Positions 48,431 through 49,597 of a stretch of DNA of 49,597 bases are shown one piece after another. The notes under the pieces were generated by a model. The model saw only the letters and a list, made by a program, of their open reading frames with translations, searched no databases and was not told the DNA's origin. Source of the DNA: a virus; IMG/VR virus record IMGVR_UViG_3300030380_001972, positions 4,178-53,774 of that record; one strand, given 5' to 3'. The translations under genes and the position numbers were made by a program. The number at the start of each line of letters is the position of its first letter. The first letter of the stretch is position 1.

Positions 48431-49075
48431 ATGTCGTTTACATATACAGAGCTACAACAAGCTATAAAAGATTTTACTGAAAATGATGAAACATCGTTTG
48501 TCACTAATTTGCCTATCTTTATAAGAAGCGCAGAAGATAGAATTTTATATTTAGCAGACTTAGAAGAATTTAGAAAAAACGCTACGTCAGCTTTAACAAC
48601 AAGTGACCCTTTTTTAAGTGTTCCATCCGATTTTTTAGCACCTTTTTCTCTTAGAATTACAACTTCAAATAATGAAAATTTTCTCCTTATAAAGGATGTA
48701 AATTATATACAAGAATATAACAAAGGTGTTTCTAATACTGTTCCTAAATATTACGGTATTTTTGATTCTAGTAATTTTATTGTTGGTCCAACTCCAGATA
48801 GTAATTATACGGTAGAGCTTCATTATTATTACAGACCAGCAAGTCTTACTGCAGGAGCAGGGTCTGGGACAACATGGTTAAGTGAAAACGCTCCAAACGC
48901 TTTACTTTACGGTTCTCTGATAGAAGCGTATACATATATGAAAGGTGAAGCAGATATGATGGGGTTATACTCTCAAAGATTTGAACAAGAAATTCAGCGT
49001 TTGAAAGACTTGGCAGAAGCTAGAGAAAATTCAGATGCGTATCGCAGGGGCTTACCCGATAGGCCAAGGACTTAG
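48431..49075 (+). CDS. Tail adaptor protein (SU10-adaptor-like)
   Basis: 214 aa. The N-terminal FTYTELQQAIKDFTENDETS, followed by VTNLPIFIRSAEDRILYLAD, the PSDFLAPFSLRI strand and KYYGIFDSSNFIVGPTPD match the layout of adaptor proteins of short-tailed phages of the SU10 type, ending in a helix (ALLYGSLIEAYTYMKGE). It connects portal and tail. The assignment rests on pattern memory. Confidence 0.75.
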   Translation: MSFTYTELQQAIKDFTENDETSFVTNLPIFIRSAEDRILYLADLEEFRKNATSALTTSDPFLSVPSDFLAPFSLRITTSNNENFLLIKDVNYIQEYNKGVSNTVPKYYGIFDSSNFIVGPTPDSNYTVELHYYYRPASLTAGAGSGTTWLSENAPNALLYGSLIEAYTYMKGEADMMGLYSQRFEQEIQRLKDLAEARENSDAYRRGLPDRPRT

Positions 49076-49084
49076 GAGTAACAA

Positions 49085-49522
49085 ATGGCAACAAGCAACG
49101 CAGCAACCACATATCTTGAGAATAAAATACTTAGTTTTATTTTCAAGAATAATGCGGCTTCATTCACAACACCAGGGAATAGTCTCTATGTCGGTTTGGC
49201 GGTAGGTTCTCCGTCTGCCGCTGATAGAGACGCAGGAACTTTAACAGAAGCAACTTTTGGTTCGTATGCACGACAACAAGTGACCGCAGCTAACTGGACA
49301 TTAGTGTCTGCAAGCACGGATCAACAGACAGTGACCAATGCGGCTAACATTGAGTTTCCTGCATCAACTGGAACTAATAACACCGTAACTATCGCATTTA
49401 TTGCAGATGCAGCAACAAGCGGAAATATTTTATTTGTTGGGGAATTGGATGCTTCTAAAACTATTGCTACGGGAGATATCTTCCGTATCAACGCTGGGAA
49501 TCTTACAATCGAGTTGAAGTAA
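49085..49522 (+). CDS. Tail-associated structural protein
   Basis: 145 aa behind TAGGAG. N-terminus ATSNAATTYLENKILSFIFK then a beta-rich Thr/Ala/Gly domain with LYVGLAVGSPSAADRDAGTL. Proteins of this type occur at the tail tip or fibre region of marine phages. Its stop overlaps the next start (TAATG). Confidence 0.75.
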   Translation: MATSNAATTYLENKILSFIFKNNAASFTTPGNSLYVGLAVGSPSAADRDAGTLTEATFGSYARQQVTAANWTLVSASTDQQTVTNAANIEFPASTGTNNTVTIAFIADAATSGNILFVGELDASKTIATGDIFRINAGNLTIELK

Positions 49523-49597
49523 TGGCTCTTGTTCTGAAAGATCGCGTGAAAGAAACAACAACCACAACAGGCACTGGCACATATACTCTTGCTGGTG
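49522..49597 (+). CDS. Tail-fibre-like protein, C-terminus cut by window edge
   Basis: Only the first 25 codons are visible: MALVLKDRVKETTTTTGTGT and a few more residues. The start MALxxKDRVKETTTTTGTGT is a well-known N-terminal signature of tail proteins in marine phages. It begins on the ATG overlapping the previous stop. Continuing into base 1 of the window would hit a stop after eight codons, so the missing rest is not the window start. Confidence 0.7.
   Translation, partial: MALVLKDRVKETTTTTGTGTYTLAG

Overview
This window looks like most of the genome of an uncultured, probably marine, tailed double-stranded DNA phage of low-to-moderate GC. Its genes are packed head to tail, and many start codons overlap the previous stop (TAATG, ATGA, GTGA). 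A complete head module (small and large terminase, a P22-type portal of 786 aa, a GroES-like chaperonin, scaffold and capsid), two very long presumed internal or ejection proteins (776 and 982 aa), several tail adaptors and no visible tail tube or tape-measure gene together suggest a short-tailed (podovirus-like) virion. The phage type and habitat are inferred from recognisable protein families, not from a database search.

Layout. 1-9645: end of a tail protein cut by the window edge, then presumed internal virion or ejection proteins. 9645-11285: lysis cassette with small membrane proteins, a 3-TM holin and a T4-type lysozyme. 11242-12899 on the minus strand: an SNF2-type helicase followed by an XRE-type regulator; this is the only minus-strand block. 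12974-24476: nucleotide metabolism and replication, with a YfbR-like HD phosphohydrolase, SSB-like protein, archaeo-eukaryotic-type primase, UvrD-like helicase, SAM methyltransferase, a thymine-hypermodification-like protein, a thymidylate-synthase-family enzyme, an Nmad1-like protein, a family A DNA polymerase and an NrdR-type zinc ribbon. 24552-32748: early-type accessory region of small ORFs with repeated promoter-like elements, DUF932, small DNA-binding proteins, and the small terminase plus a VRR-NUC nuclease embedded in it. 33042-49597: packaging, head and tail structural genes, ending inside a new tail-fibre-like gene.

How the genes work together. The primase, SF1 helicase, SSB-like protein and PolA form a self-contained replisome. 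The TS-family enzyme, the 5-hmdU-kinase-helical-domain/aGPT-PPlase-like protein, the Nmad1-like protein and a SAM methyltransferase lie consecutively and look like a compact thymine-modification cassette; this is the most interesting metabolic proposal here. A promoter-like element of about 50 bp (TTG, exactly 18 bp, TATACT, with the -10 hexamer repeated every 5 bp) recurs upstream of most small early genes. An inverted repeat built on TTTACTATA overlaps or abuts some of these elements and may be the operator of a phage repressor; the XRE protein is the obvious candidate. No integrase, RNA polymerase, tRNA or CRISPR array was seen.

The two ends of the window do not join into one reading frame, and they lie in two different tail genes, so some sequence is missing between them.
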